Origin: JALZUE01 sp051251725 | GTDB lineage: Bacteria; Pseudomonadota; Gammaproteobacteria; Enterobacterales; Alteromonadaceae | DNA: 64,000 nt | Direction of reading: 5' to 3' | NCBI GenBank assembly: GCA_051251725.1 | Contig: JBPOFN010000013.1 | Span: forward strand, 1 to 64,000 | Part shown: positions 54,863 through 63,285 of the stretch, in pieces | Layout of the letters: each line of letters begins with the position of its first letter | How positions within the stretch are numbered: the stretch's first letter is position 1 | Program-made: the position numbers and the translations under genes | Notes under the pieces: model-generated | What the model was told of the DNA's origin: nothing | Databases searched by the model: none | The model's input: only the letters and a program-made list of their open reading frames with translations

Positions 54863-55711
54863 TTAATGTCGACCATCTAATTGATGTAAATAATGTAAAC
54901 TTTTTGGTACTTGTTGAAGAACACGAGATGATTCATCTTCAATAAAGAAATAACGAATACCTTGCTTTTTCGCTTCGGCAACGACTCCGGCAATGCCAAC
55001 ATCACCTGAGCCTAATACCACTTGTGTTTCAACATCGGCGGCGCCATTGCTTGAATTAGGGCTACCTATTAACCTATCTTTCAAATGTAGGGAAGTAAAT
55101 TTTCCAGGATATTTTTGCAATAATGCCAATGGATCCATACCGCCCTGCTTCATCCAAAAAACATCCATTTGAAATTTCGCTTCGGTAACATTTTTCAGCA
55201 TATAATCTAACACAGTACCATCTTCAAACTTTTGAAACTCATACCCATGTGGATGATATTGCAAGGTAATGCCATGCGCTTGCATCAACTTGCCGGCTTT
55301 ATTTAAAACCGCGACCGCTTCTTGTGCTTTGTCGATAGTAAAGCCTGTTTTGCCATTATGGGGGATCCAATAAAAAGTCGCGTATTTGGCGCCATAATAT
55401 TTCGCTTTATAAACAGCCCCCATTGGGTTAGTGTTAACTTCATCATAGCTAGTATCAGCACTGACTAACGCTAAGTTGTTTTTTTCTAACTCAGCTTTAA
55501 ATTCATTAACAGAAAAACCATAAAGCGCGCCACCCGCTTCAACATTTCGAATGCCCCAGTCACTTACCTGTTTAATTGCTTGCGGTAAATCTTCTTTCAT
55601 TTGATTGCGTAAACTATAAAGCTGTAAACCAATTTCATGCGCGAACGTTGGTAACGAAACCGCGCCCATTACTGCACCTAATATAAATATTTTACTCAAT
55701 TTATTTTTCAT
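54863..55711 (-). CDS. Exported xylose-isomerase-like TIM-barrel protein
   Basis: A 282-aa protein of the sugar phosphate isomerase/epimerase (AP endonuclease 2-like) family with a cleavable signal peptide (1-24, ending PTFA). Barrel strands with likely metal ligands can be seen: NVEAGGALYGF, LQYHPHGYEF, FQMDVFWMKQGG, LHLKDR and FFIEDESS. Secreted forms are common in polysaccharide regions, where they may act on keto- or deoxysugars. The reaction is unknown. Convergent with the peroxidase gene. Confidence 0.83.
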   Translation of the reverse strand: MKNKLSKIFILGAVMGAVSLPTFAHEIGLQLYSLRNQMKEDLPQAIKQVSDWGIRNVEAGGALYGFSVNEFKAELEKNNLALVSADTSYDEVNTNPMGAVYKAKYYGAKYATFYWIPHNGKTGFTIDKAQEAVAVLNKAGKLMQAHGITLQYHPHGYEFQKFEDGTVLDYMLKNVTEAKFQMDVFWMKQGGMDPLALLQKYPGKFTSLHLKDRLIGSPNSSNGAADVETQVVLGSGDVGIAGVVAEAKKQGIRYFFIEDESSRVLQQVPKSLHYLHQLDGRH

Positions 55712-56108
55712 TTATTCGATTCCAAATATTTTAATTATCGACTTATACGTATAGCGAGTCCGAGAAGTAACAACATTAGCATATAATTAGTGCTGAAAAT
55801 ATCATCCTATTGTCTGATTTTGTTGGTTTTTGTTGGTTTTTGTTGGTTATCAGTTATCTCGCGTCAGTTTTGGCAAAAGACGATATGAAGTTTGCGAATA
55901 ATTTCGTGAATGGTGAATATTGATAAAAATTTGAGCTTAGGGTTTGCTCGAGTTATTGCGGTTTTAACGCTTGAATACTTACTGTTTACTACTTAGGCTT
56001 ACTACTTACCGCTTAGGCTTAGGCTTAGGCTTAGGCTGTTTAGTGTCAACTAAACAATGTGAAACGCAAGTCGCTCGCGTTTCACATTAGGGATTACTGA
56101 TAACTGGC
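55712..56108. other. Intergenic region with two short tandem repeats
   Basis: No gene was found in these 397 bp. They contain about three copies of TGTTGGTTTT (55821-55848) and four copies of TTAGGC (56013-56036), and a terminator at 56056-56088. The promoter of the isomerase-like gene must lie in the left part. Confidence 0.6.
56056..56088 (-). terminator. Terminator of the fab-holB-tatD operon
   Basis: A perfect 12-bp stem (AATGTGAAACGC, 56056-56067, with GCGTTTCACATT, 56077-56088), just downstream of tatD. The T run is modest. Confidence 0.65.
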
Positions 56109-56876
56109 TTATAAAGCAAATAAGCGATTAAAATTATCACTGGTAATTTTAGCAATATGCTCAACCGACTGGCCGCGAATACTGGCTAAATGTTTCGCCA
56201 CTTCAACCACATATGCTGGTTGATTTTGTTTACCACGGTGCGGTACCGGCGCTAAATAAGGCGAGTCTGTTTCGATTAAAATTCTATCGTCCGGAATTTC
56301 TTTCGCGACATCTCGTAATTCTTGTGCATTTTTAAAGGTAACAATGCCTGAAAACGAAATATAAAAACCCATAGCGATTGCGGCTTTTGCCATTTCAAGG
56401 CTTTCGGTAAAGCAGTGTAAAATTCCACCGACTTCTGCCGCACCTTCTTCTTCCATGATGCTAAGGGTATCTTCTCGTGCATCACGGGTATGAATAATTA
56501 ACGGTTTTTTAAGGCGTTTGGCAACGCGAATATGTTTGCGAAAAGAGTCAAGTTGTACCGCTTGTGTTTCTGGCGCGTAAAAATAATCAAGACCGGTTTC
56601 GCCAATCGCGATCACACGTTCATGTTGACCAAGCTGATACAAGTTTTCTTCTTCAATCATTTCATCTTGGTTTAATGGATGCGCACCACACGATAATAAA
56701 ACATTATCAAAACATGCGGTGGTAGTCGCCATTTGAGGGAAATCCTCAAGCGTTACGCTCACACACAATAATGTATTAACTTTGGCTTGTTGTGCGTTTT
56801 CGACAACACTAGATAAATCATCATTAAAATCGGTAAGTTTAAGTCTGTCTAAGTGACAGTGAGAATCAATAAACAC
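56109..56876 (-). CDS. ycfH: TatD-family metal-dependent hydrolase/DNase (YcfH-like)
   Basis: A 255-aa amidohydrolase-fold metal hydrolase. Likely ligands are His6 and His8 (DSHCHLD), Glu93 (GETGLDY), His129 (IHTRDA), His154 (ILHCFTES) and Asp204 (ETDSPYLAP). TatD relatives degrade DNA 3' to 5'; YcfH may also de-acylate D-aminoacyl-tRNA-like compounds. It follows holB and pilZ leftward, the standard gammaproteobacterial neighbourhood of ycfH. Confidence 0.92.
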   Translation of the reverse strand: MFIDSHCHLDRLKLTDFNDDLSSVVENAQQAKVNTLLCVSVTLEDFPQMATTTACFDNVLLSCGAHPLNQDEMIEEENLYQLGQHERVIAIGETGLDYFYAPETQAVQLDSFRKHIRVAKRLKKPLIIHTRDAREDTLSIMEEEGAAEVGGILHCFTESLEMAKAAIAMGFYISFSGIVTFKNAQELRDVAKEIPDDRILIETDSPYLAPVPHRGKQNQPAYVVEVAKHLASIRGQSVEHIAKITSDNFNRLFAL

Positions 56877-56939
56877 TAAATTTCCTAAAGGTAAGCAGCG
56901 ATAATTAAAGCATAAAAAGGTGTTAGCTAAATTATCGTT

Positions 56940-57266
56940 TTACATGGTTAAAGTGGGATCTGAGCTATTTAACAAGCGACCAATCACTTTTTCAATTTGA
57001 TGACGTATTTTATCAGGATCTTCTTCGAAACTCACGCCAATACCAACCGGCGTACCATTTTGAGAGCCAGGTGGCGTATGCCAACAAACCACCCCTTTAA
57101 CTTCTGATGATTCTAACGAGTCAGGTAAAGTCACGTCTAAAACGACCGCAGTACCAATAGCATAGTAGTCTGAGGTGCGAACAAACAAGCCACCATTTTT
57201 TAAGAAAGGCATATAGGATAAATATAATTCTTTTTCAGAAACATAATCCAATAAAATACTACTCAT
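56940..57266 (-). CDS. PilZ-domain protein
   Basis: A 108-aa protein, a PilZ fold relative with the ELYLSYMPFLKNGGLFV start and VKGVVCWHTPPG then GIGVSFEED. The RxxxR and DxSxxG motifs for c-di-GMP are not complete, so it resembles PilZ proteins that work in type IV pilus assembly without binding the nucleotide. The start ATG at 57266 has GAGG six bases upstream and overlaps the holB stop by 8 bp; a longer in-frame start at 57311 has no such site. Confidence 0.88.
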   Translation of the reverse strand: MSSILLDYVSEKELYLSYMPFLKNGGLFVRTSDYYAIGTAVVLDVTLPDSLESSEVKGVVCWHTPPGSQNGTPVGIGVSFEEDPDKIRHQIEKVIGRLLNSSDPTLTM

Positions 57267-58227
57267 TGATAACCTCAATTGAAGACGCTGAAAGATGTTG
57301 ATGAAATGCAATTAGCATTTTTTCAATCACCATATTTTTATTTGCTTGTACTAAATTTACTAATTGTTGCTGGCTTTGTAAAAAGATTTTATAGCACTGA
57401 TAAACATCATGATAACTAATATTACCTGTGTTTAACTGGCTTAACAAATTTGGCGCTAAAGCCGTTTGCCAACCGTTAAGTTGTCGCATTAAGTCGACTA
57501 ATATTTTTTCCAACCATCGCATCGTATGGTCTTCATCAGCAACTAATAAACGCGTTAATGATTGTCGGTTACTTTGATTGGTTAAATACAAGCAAAACAC
57601 TTGCGTAAGTTCAGTAAAACTCGCTAACTTCTCTTGCGATTGTAGTTCATTTAAATGGCTTAAGTTAGTAAAGTTATCTAAGGATTCAATTGCTAACTCG
57701 TCATTGAGCTTTTTACCAACATTTGGCCGTATATCAATAACACGGCAACGGCTGATAATCGTGGGTAATAAACGTTCAATATCACTGGTTAATAAAATGA
57801 TATGGCTATTATTACTAGGCTCTTCTAATGTTTTTAATAAAGCATTAGCGGCTGACTCTGTCATTAAATGTGCTTCAGGAATAAGTACTGACTTATAACC
57901 TGACATTTGTGCAGTTTTTTGTAAAAACTGTGTTGCTTGGCGAATAATATCAACACCTAAGGTGTTTTTTTCTCGTACTAATTCACTATGATCTGGGAAA
58001 TTACCCGAAGTAAACAGTAAACATGCCTTACATTGCCGACAAGGTTCAATAATTTGTTGCTCTGAAATATGGGTATTCTGACAACAAAATACTTGGCTAA
58101 GCCACTGTGACAACATTTTTTTGCCCGCGCCTTTAACGCCGGAAAATATTAACGCATGGGGCAAAGTGTTTTGCTGAAATTGCTGCGTTAATAATTGTTG
58201 GTGTGGAATTATCCAAGAACTTGACAT
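57259..58227 (-). CDS. holB: DNA polymerase III delta-prime subunit
   Basis: A 322-aa clamp-loader subunit. The AAA+ P-loop region GVKGAGKK (30-37) is followed by a zinc module with Cys48/49, Cys63, Cys66 and Cys69 (PCRQCKAC). Residues about 105-150 include ALLKTLEEPSNNSHIILLT, typical of this family. The delta-prime protein is not expected to hydrolyse ATP itself. It is 3 bp downstream of tmk and overlaps pilZ. Confidence 0.93.
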   Translation of the reverse strand: MSSSWIIPHQQLLTQQFQQNTLPHALIFSGVKGAGKKMLSQWLSQVFCCQNTHISEQQIIEPCRQCKACLLFTSGNFPDHSELVREKNTLGVDIIRQATQFLQKTAQMSGYKSVLIPEAHLMTESAANALLKTLEEPSNNSHIILLTSDIERLLPTIISRCRVIDIRPNVGKKLNDELAIESLDNFTNLSHLNELQSQEKLASFTELTQVFCLYLTNQSNRQSLTRLLVADEDHTMRWLEKILVDLMRQLNGWQTALAPNLLSQLNTGNISYHDVYQCYKIFLQSQQQLVNLVQANKNMVIEKMLIAFHQHLSASSIEVINE

Positions 58228-58230
58228 AAC

Positions 58231-58860
58231 TTATTGATCACTCAAATACTGGGTTAATTGTTGTTTGATATCTTGATGCACTTTAGGCATTGCCTGGGCA
58301 GCATCTATAATAATAATATTTTCATCGGTAGTTGCATATTCAAGGTATTTGTCGCGAACACGCTGAAAAAAATCTAACTTTTCCAGTTCAATGCGATCAA
58401 GCTCACCGCGTGCTTTTGCTCGTGCTAAACCAATTTTAGGATCTAAATCGAGATATAAAGTTAAATCCGGTTTAAAACCTTTTAAGGTGACATCGGCAAT
58501 TGCATCCATCACCGCATTATCAAATTGCCGGCCGCCGCCTTGATAGGCTCGCGAGGATAAGTCATGACGGTCACCAATCACCCAATCACCTATTGCTAAC
58601 GCGGGCTGAATAACATTGGCCAATAATTGGCTGCGACTGGCGTACATTAATAACAGTTCAGTTTCTTGGGTAAGTTGCTCTTGGTGATCGGCTGATTTAA
58701 CAATTTCTCTTAACTGCTCAGCTAATACGGTACCGCCCGGCTCACGGGTATTAACAAAGCGAATTTGGTGATCGGATAGTACTTGTTCAATCACTTTTAT
58801 CGCTGACGATTTACCAGCACCTTCTAACCCTTCAACAACGATAAACTTACCATGGCTCAT
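58231..58860 (-). CDS. tmk: Thymidylate kinase
   Basis: A 209-aa enzyme that phosphorylates dTMP to dTDP. P-loop GLEGAGKS (11-18), DRx motif in GDRHDLSSRAYQGGGR and the TREPGGT stretch (39-45) are all present. It lies 26 bp after mltG and 3 bp before holB, in the usual order. Confidence 0.95.
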   Translation of the reverse strand: MSHGKFIVVEGLEGAGKSSAIKVIEQVLSDHQIRFVNTREPGGTVLAEQLREIVKSADHQEQLTQETELLLMYASRSQLLANVIQPALAIGDWVIGDRHDLSSRAYQGGGRQFDNAVMDAIADVTLKGFKPDLTLYLDLDPKIGLARAKARGELDRIELEKLDFFQRVRDKYLEYATTDENIIIIDAAQAMPKVHQDIKQQLTQYLSDQ

Positions 58861-58886
58861 AACACTTCATTCCTACTACTGTTTTG

Positions 58887-59885
58887 CTATTTTTTTGATA
58901 GCTGATATTTACGAACGGCTTTATTATGATCAGCTAAATTTTTTGAAAATATATGTTTGCCCGCACCGTTACTGACAAAATAAAAATATTCACTCGACGC
59001 TGGTTGCATTGCCGCTTCTATTGCTCTTAAGCCTGGCATAGCAATCGGCGTTGGCGGTAAGCCATTAATTCGATAAGTATTATAAGCCGTTTTTTCTCTT
59101 AAATGTTTATATTTAATATCACCTTGATAACGCTCACCTAAACCATAAATAACGGTAGGATCGGTTTGTAGGCGCATTTTTTTATTTAAACGATTAACAA
59201 AAACAGAAGAAATTAATGGTTGTTCGGCCTGCTCGCCGCTTTCTTTTTCAATAATTGAGGCCATGATCAGCGCTTCATATGGCGATTTATAAGGTAAGTT
59301 AGCGGCTCTTACTTGCCATTTCTCTGTTAGTACTTGTGACATTTTTAAATACGCGCGCTGTAAAATACTAAAGTCGCTCGCATTGGCTGTGAAGGCATAG
59401 GTATCGGGGAAAAATAACCCTTCGGGATTTTGCTCCTTAATGCCTAAACGCTTAGCAATATCCGCTATTGATTGCTGTGCTAAGGTCTGGTTCAACTGTG
59501 GCGCTTGTTGTAATTGCACTAACCATTCTTTAAAGGTTGAGCCTTCAACAAAAGTAATTTGATATTGATGTTCTTTGCCGGCAACAATTAACTCGATAAG
59601 TTGTAGCAGCGAGGTATTGGGCTCAATTAAATAACTGCCGGCTTTGAGCTTAGCTAAATCAGCATTAAAACGAATAAAATTACGCAGCCAAAAGCGGGTT
59701 TCAATCCAACCTTTAGCGACTAATAGTTTACTAAAAGCATCGAAGGTTACACCGGCTTTAACATCGATAATTTCAGCTTTGTTAATTAAGATCGGCTGAG
59801 ATAAATGATATTGAAAAAGATGTTTACCCGCATAAACAGATAATAGAAAAACTAGAAACAGTGCCATTAACACTTTTTTTAACAC
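58887..59885 (-). CDS. mltG: Endolytic murein transglycosylase MltG
   Basis: A 332-aa inner-membrane enzyme that cuts nascent glycan strands and sets their length. One N-terminal helix (about 4-20) anchors it; a LysM-like part (about 38-105) precedes the catalytic YceG domain. The catalytic EKES is at 213-216, and LQTDPTVIYGLG with NGLPPTPIAMPG are family signatures. Its ATG overlaps the end of pabC by 7 bp. Confidence 0.94.
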   Translation of the reverse strand: MLKKVLMALFLVFLLSVYAGKHLFQYHLSQPILINKAEIIDVKAGVTFDAFSKLLVAKGWIETRFWLRNFIRFNADLAKLKAGSYLIEPNTSLLQLIELIVAGKEHQYQITFVEGSTFKEWLVQLQQAPQLNQTLAQQSIADIAKRLGIKEQNPEGLFFPDTYAFTANASDFSILQRAYLKMSQVLTEKWQVRAANLPYKSPYEALIMASIIEKESGEQAEQPLISSVFVNRLNKKMRLQTDPTVIYGLGERYQGDIKYKHLREKTAYNTYRINGLPPTPIAMPGLRAIEAAMQPASSEYFYFVSNGAGKHIFSKNLADHNKAVRKYQLSKK

Positions 59886-60673
59886 GAAATTTTATCCTTA
59901 AAACTTGCCACTGCTTGCATATCAAGCGTTGTATTATTGAAGTGATTAACAGGAATAATACCTGCGATGCTGTTACAGATAAACATAGCACTCACATCAG
60001 CCAGTGCGGTTAAATTATCTTTACAGACTGTGACGTCTTCGGCTTTAGTTAAAATAGCTTGTCGCATAATACCGTCAACCCCAGAAATGGTAATTGCCGG
60101 TGTGTACCACTTTTGTTCAATTTGATAAAAAATATTGGCACTTGAGGTTTCGATCACATCTTGATGGATATTCAACACCAATAAGTCATCTTCAGCGCGA
60201 CCATCTAACTCTTTTCTAACCAATACTTGTTCTAATCTATTTAAGTGTTTAATACCTGCAAGTTGCGGGTTTACGCCCAGCATAGTATTAGCGACGCCTA
60301 AATTAATACCCTGCGTGGCTAATAAGTGGTATTGCTCAGGAAAAGGATGAATAGAAACAACAACATTTGCCTGCTCAGCACCTTGGCGAGAATAACCGCG
60401 GCCACCGGCACCCGCAGTAATTAACACTTTTAAGACCGCTAACGGATATTCACTAACTAAAGTACAGAGATAATTTTCCAACCAAATAAAGTCAACATTT
60501 TCGATAAATAGTTTATCGCAACCGTTTTTAAGGCGTTCGAGGTGTTGCTCAAAATAGTCAATTTTACCCTGACAAACTTTTGCGGTGGTAAATAAGCCAT
60601 CACCATAATTTAACCCTCTGTCGATAACAGAAATTGTCGCTTCGGGTTTGCCATTAATAGAATAGAAAAGCAT
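59879..60673 (-). CDS. pabC: Aminodeoxychorismate lyase
   Basis: A 264-aa PLP-dependent fold type IV enzyme that makes p-aminobenzoate for folate. The PLP lysine is Lys142 in GIKHLNRLEQV. The start motif VIDRGLNYGDGLFTT (16-30) and ETSSANIF fit the family. It follows fabF at 108 bp with a terminator between, and overlaps mltG, the usual order. Confidence 0.92.
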   Translation of the reverse strand: MLFYSINGKPEATISVIDRGLNYGDGLFTTAKVCQGKIDYFEQHLERLKNGCDKLFIENVDFIWLENYLCTLVSEYPLAVLKVLITAGAGGRGYSRQGAEQANVVVSIHPFPEQYHLLATQGINLGVANTMLGVNPQLAGIKHLNRLEQVLVRKELDGRAEDDLLVLNIHQDVIETSSANIFYQIEQKWYTPAITISGVDGIMRQAILTKAEDVTVCKDNLTALADVSAMFICNSIAGIIPVNHFNNTTLDMQAVASFKDKISC

Positions 60674-60692
60674 AAAGTTACTAACATAAAAA

Positions 60693-60724
60693 AAGCCTGA
60701 TTACTGTTGCCAGTATTCAGGCTT
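60693..60724 (-). terminator. Terminator between fabF and pabC
   Basis: An 8-bp stem (AAGCCTGA, 60693-60700, with TCAGGCTT, 60717-60724) is followed on the minus strand by six T. It may only partly stop transcription into pabC. Confidence 0.8.
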
Positions 60725-60781
60725 ATATCATCGATTTCAAGTGAATTTACTTAATTTCGCTAAATATTCACGAAACAGTGA

Positions 60782-62011
60782 TTACACTTTTTTAAACAGT
60801 AAAGAACCGTTTGTACCGCCAAAACCAAAAGAATTACACAAGGCGTAATCTAAATTAACATCGCGCGCTGTATGCGCAATATAATCTAAGTCACAACCTA
60901 CATCTGGGTTATCAAGGTTAATGGTTGGTGGTACTTTTTTATGATAAAGCGATTGAATGCTAAAAATAGCTTCAACAGCACCGGCAGCACCTAATAAATG
61001 CCCGGTCATTGATTTAGTTGAACCAACTAGCGTTTTAGTGTCAGCGCCAAAAACCTTTTTAACAGCATTCGTTTCAGCAATATCACCAGCAGGTGTCGAT
61101 GTACCATGGGCATTAATATAACCAATTTGGCTAATATCAACTTTGGCATCGTTAATCGCATTTTTCATTGAACGTGCTGCGCCTTCACCATCCGCTGGTG
61201 GTGATGTCATATGATAGGCATCGCCACTCATGCCAAAACCAACAAGTTCAGCGTAAATTTTTGCACCACGTGCTTTGGCCGTTTCGTATTCTTCTAAAAC
61301 AATAACACCGGCACCGTCACCTAAAACAAAACCGTCTCGATCTTTATCCCAAGGGCGTGAAGCCGATTGTGGATCATCGTTACGAGTAGAAAGTGCACGC
61401 GCTGCGCCAAAACCGCCCATCCCAAGTTGGGTTGAACCTTTTTCAGCACCACCAGCAACCATAGCATCAGCATCACCATACGCAATCATACGTGCAGCGT
61501 GACCAATATTATGTACGCCACTAGTACAAGCGGTAACAATTGAAATATTTGGACCTTTTAAACCATACATTATAGAAATATGACCTGAGATCATATTAAT
61601 AATGGTTGATGGTACAAAAAAAGGAGAAAGCTTACGAGGACCTGAAGCTAACATTTTTGTATGGTTATCTTCAATAAGACCTAATCCGCCAATACCTGAA
61701 CCTACAGCAACACCAATGCGCTCTGCATTTTCTTCAGTAATTTCTAGACCAGCATCTTTTATGGCTTGTACGCCAGCGGCAACACCATATTGAATGAATA
61801 AATCCATTTTTTTGGCATCTTTTTTAGCCATATATGCTTGCGCATCAAAGTCTTTGACCAGACCTGCAAATCGAGTTGGAAATTCAGTTGTATCAAAGTA
61901 ATCAATATTACTGATACCACTGTTACCAAGAAGTAAGTTTTCCCAAGTTTGCTCTGGGGTATTGCCAAGCGGACTTAACATACCAAGACCGGTAACTACA
62001 ACACGTCTCAT
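60782..62011 (-). CDS. fabF: 3-oxoacyl-ACP synthase II
   Basis: A 409-aa condensing enzyme of type II fatty-acid synthesis. The active Cys162 is in TACTSGVHN; later His residues are in NAHGTSTPAGD and STKSMTGHLLGAAG. This completes the Cys-His-His triad of KAS II. It follows acpP with a terminator between. Confidence 0.96.
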   Translation of the reverse strand: MRRVVVTGLGMLSPLGNTPEQTWENLLLGNSGISNIDYFDTTEFPTRFAGLVKDFDAQAYMAKKDAKKMDLFIQYGVAAGVQAIKDAGLEITEENAERIGVAVGSGIGGLGLIEDNHTKMLASGPRKLSPFFVPSTIINMISGHISIMYGLKGPNISIVTACTSGVHNIGHAARMIAYGDADAMVAGGAEKGSTQLGMGGFGAARALSTRNDDPQSASRPWDKDRDGFVLGDGAGVIVLEEYETAKARGAKIYAELVGFGMSGDAYHMTSPPADGEGAARSMKNAINDAKVDISQIGYINAHGTSTPAGDIAETNAVKKVFGADTKTLVGSTKSMTGHLLGAAGAVEAIFSIQSLYHKKVPPTINLDNPDVGCDLDYIAHTARDVNLDYALCNSFGFGGTNGSLLFKKV

Positions 62012-62099
62012 ACGTGAGGTACCTCCGAAAGAAAAGGTTTGATTTAGCTGTCGTTAGACGACTATCTTATGAATTAACTTTAAACTGCTGATAAAAAAA

Positions 62100-62120
62100 C
62101 AGGCGGTTAATAACCGCCTG
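62100..62120 (-). terminator. Terminator after acpP
   Basis: A 10-bp stem (CAGGCGGTTA, 62100-62109, with TAACCGCCTG, 62111-62120) followed on the minus strand by seven T. It probably lets acpP be made in excess over fabF. Confidence 0.87.
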
Positions 62121-62141
62121 ATTAGTAATCAAAAATTCTGA

Positions 62142-62375
62142 TTAGCTATTAGCGTTGATGTAATCAACTGCTGCTTGCACAGTAGTGATTTTTTCAGCTT
62201 CTTCATCAGGAATTTCTGTGTCGAATTCTTCTTCTAACGCCATAACTAATTCTACTGTATCTAAAGAGTCAGCACCTAAGTCGTCAACAAAAGAAGCCGA
62301 TATGGTAACTTCTTCTTCGCTTACACCTAATTGCTCAATAGTTATTTTTTTTACGCGTTCTTCAATAGTACTCAT
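62142..62375 (-). CDS. acpP: Acyl carrier protein
   Basis: A 77-aa acidic four-helix carrier. The phosphopantetheine serine is Ser37 in GADSLDTVELVMALEEEF. I take the ATG at 62375, which matches the normal ACP N-terminus MSTIEERV and has AAAGGG eight bases upstream; an in-frame ATG 27 bp earlier would add residues foreign to the family. Confidence 0.97.
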   Translation of the reverse strand: MSTIEERVKKITIEQLGVSEEEVTISASFVDDLGADSLDTVELVMALEEEFDTEIPDEEAEKITTVQAAVDYINANS

Positions 62376-62418
62376 TTTTTTTCCCTTTACTAGAAAGTGC
62401 ATTTTTCAAATTGCGTGT

Positions 62419-62447
62419 AGTTTATTCGTCAACAGGTCGCCATGCAA
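62419..62447 (-). promoter_or_regulatory. Candidate sigma-70 promoter for acpP
   Basis: On the minus strand TTGCAT (62447-62442) and TAAACT (62424-62419) are 17 bp apart and about 45 bp before the acpP start. A dedicated acpP promoter is known in E. coli; the boxes here are by eye. Confidence 0.35.
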
Positions 62448-62539
62448 GTAACTAATTTCATTTTTAGTACTGGTCTAACCTGCCAAGGAGTTAAAAACCT
62501 TATTATTTATCACATTTTAAGCCGCGATAAACAATAAAA

Positions 62540-63274
62540 TTAAACCATGTACATGCCGCCATTAACGTGCAGCGTTTCACCTGTAATGTAAGCAGCAGCG
62601 TCAGAAGCAAGGAATGCAACGGCGCTGGCGATTTCATCAGGCTTACCTAAACGATTAGCAGGTACTTGTGAAAAAATACCTTCTTTTTGCTCTTCGCTTA
62701 ATGTTTGTGTCATATCGGTGTCAATAAAGCCAGGTGCTACGGTATTAACCGTAATACCGCGAGAAGCCACTTCACGAGCTAATGATTTAGTAAAACCAAT
62801 TAAGCCTGCTTTTGCGGCCGCATAGTTAACTTGACCGGCATTACCCATAGTGCCAACCACTGAACCGATATTAATGATACGGCCAAAACGTTTTTTCATC
62901 ATCGGGCGGATTGCGCCTTTACTGATTTTAAAAACAGAAGAAAGGTTAGTATCAATGATATCGCTCCATTCTTCATCTTTCATGCGCATAAAAAGATTGT
63001 CGCGAGTAATACCCGCATTGTTGACTAAAATATCAATGCCGCCGTGCTGTGTTTTAATCGTATCAAACAATGCAGCGATTGAATCATTACATGTTACGTT
63101 TAAAACTAGCCCTTTACCTTCGCCTAAATAATCACTTATTTTAGCGGCACCGCTTTCAGAGGTAGCTGTACCTAAAACCACAGCCCCTAATTCTTTTAGT
63201 TGTGTCGCTATTGCTTTACCAATTCCGCGACTAGCACCTGTTACTAGTGCAACTTTACCTTCTAAAGAAAACAT
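62540..63274 (-). CDS. fabG: 3-oxoacyl-ACP reductase
   Basis: A 244-aa NADPH-dependent short-chain dehydrogenase that reduces 3-oxoacyl-ACP. The Rossmann motif TGASRGIG (12-19), NNAG (85-88) and triad Ser138, Tyr151, Lys155 match E. coli FabG at the same numbers. It lies 11 bp after fabD. Confidence 0.96.
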   Translation of the reverse strand: MFSLEGKVALVTGASRGIGKAIATQLKELGAVVLGTATSESGAAKISDYLGEGKGLVLNVTCNDSIAALFDTIKTQHGGIDILVNNAGITRDNLFMRMKDEEWSDIIDTNLSSVFKISKGAIRPMMKKRFGRIINIGSVVGTMGNAGQVNYAAAKAGLIGFTKSLAREVASRGITVNTVAPGFIDTDMTQTLSEEQKEGIFSQVPANRLGKPDEIASAVAFLASDAAAYITGETLHVNGGMYMV

Positions 63275-63285
63275 AAACTATTAAC

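Noticed and set aside
56013..56036. TTAGGC repeats as a telomere-like sequence
   Set aside because: Only four units inside a bacterial chromosome; chance or slippage is a simpler explanation.
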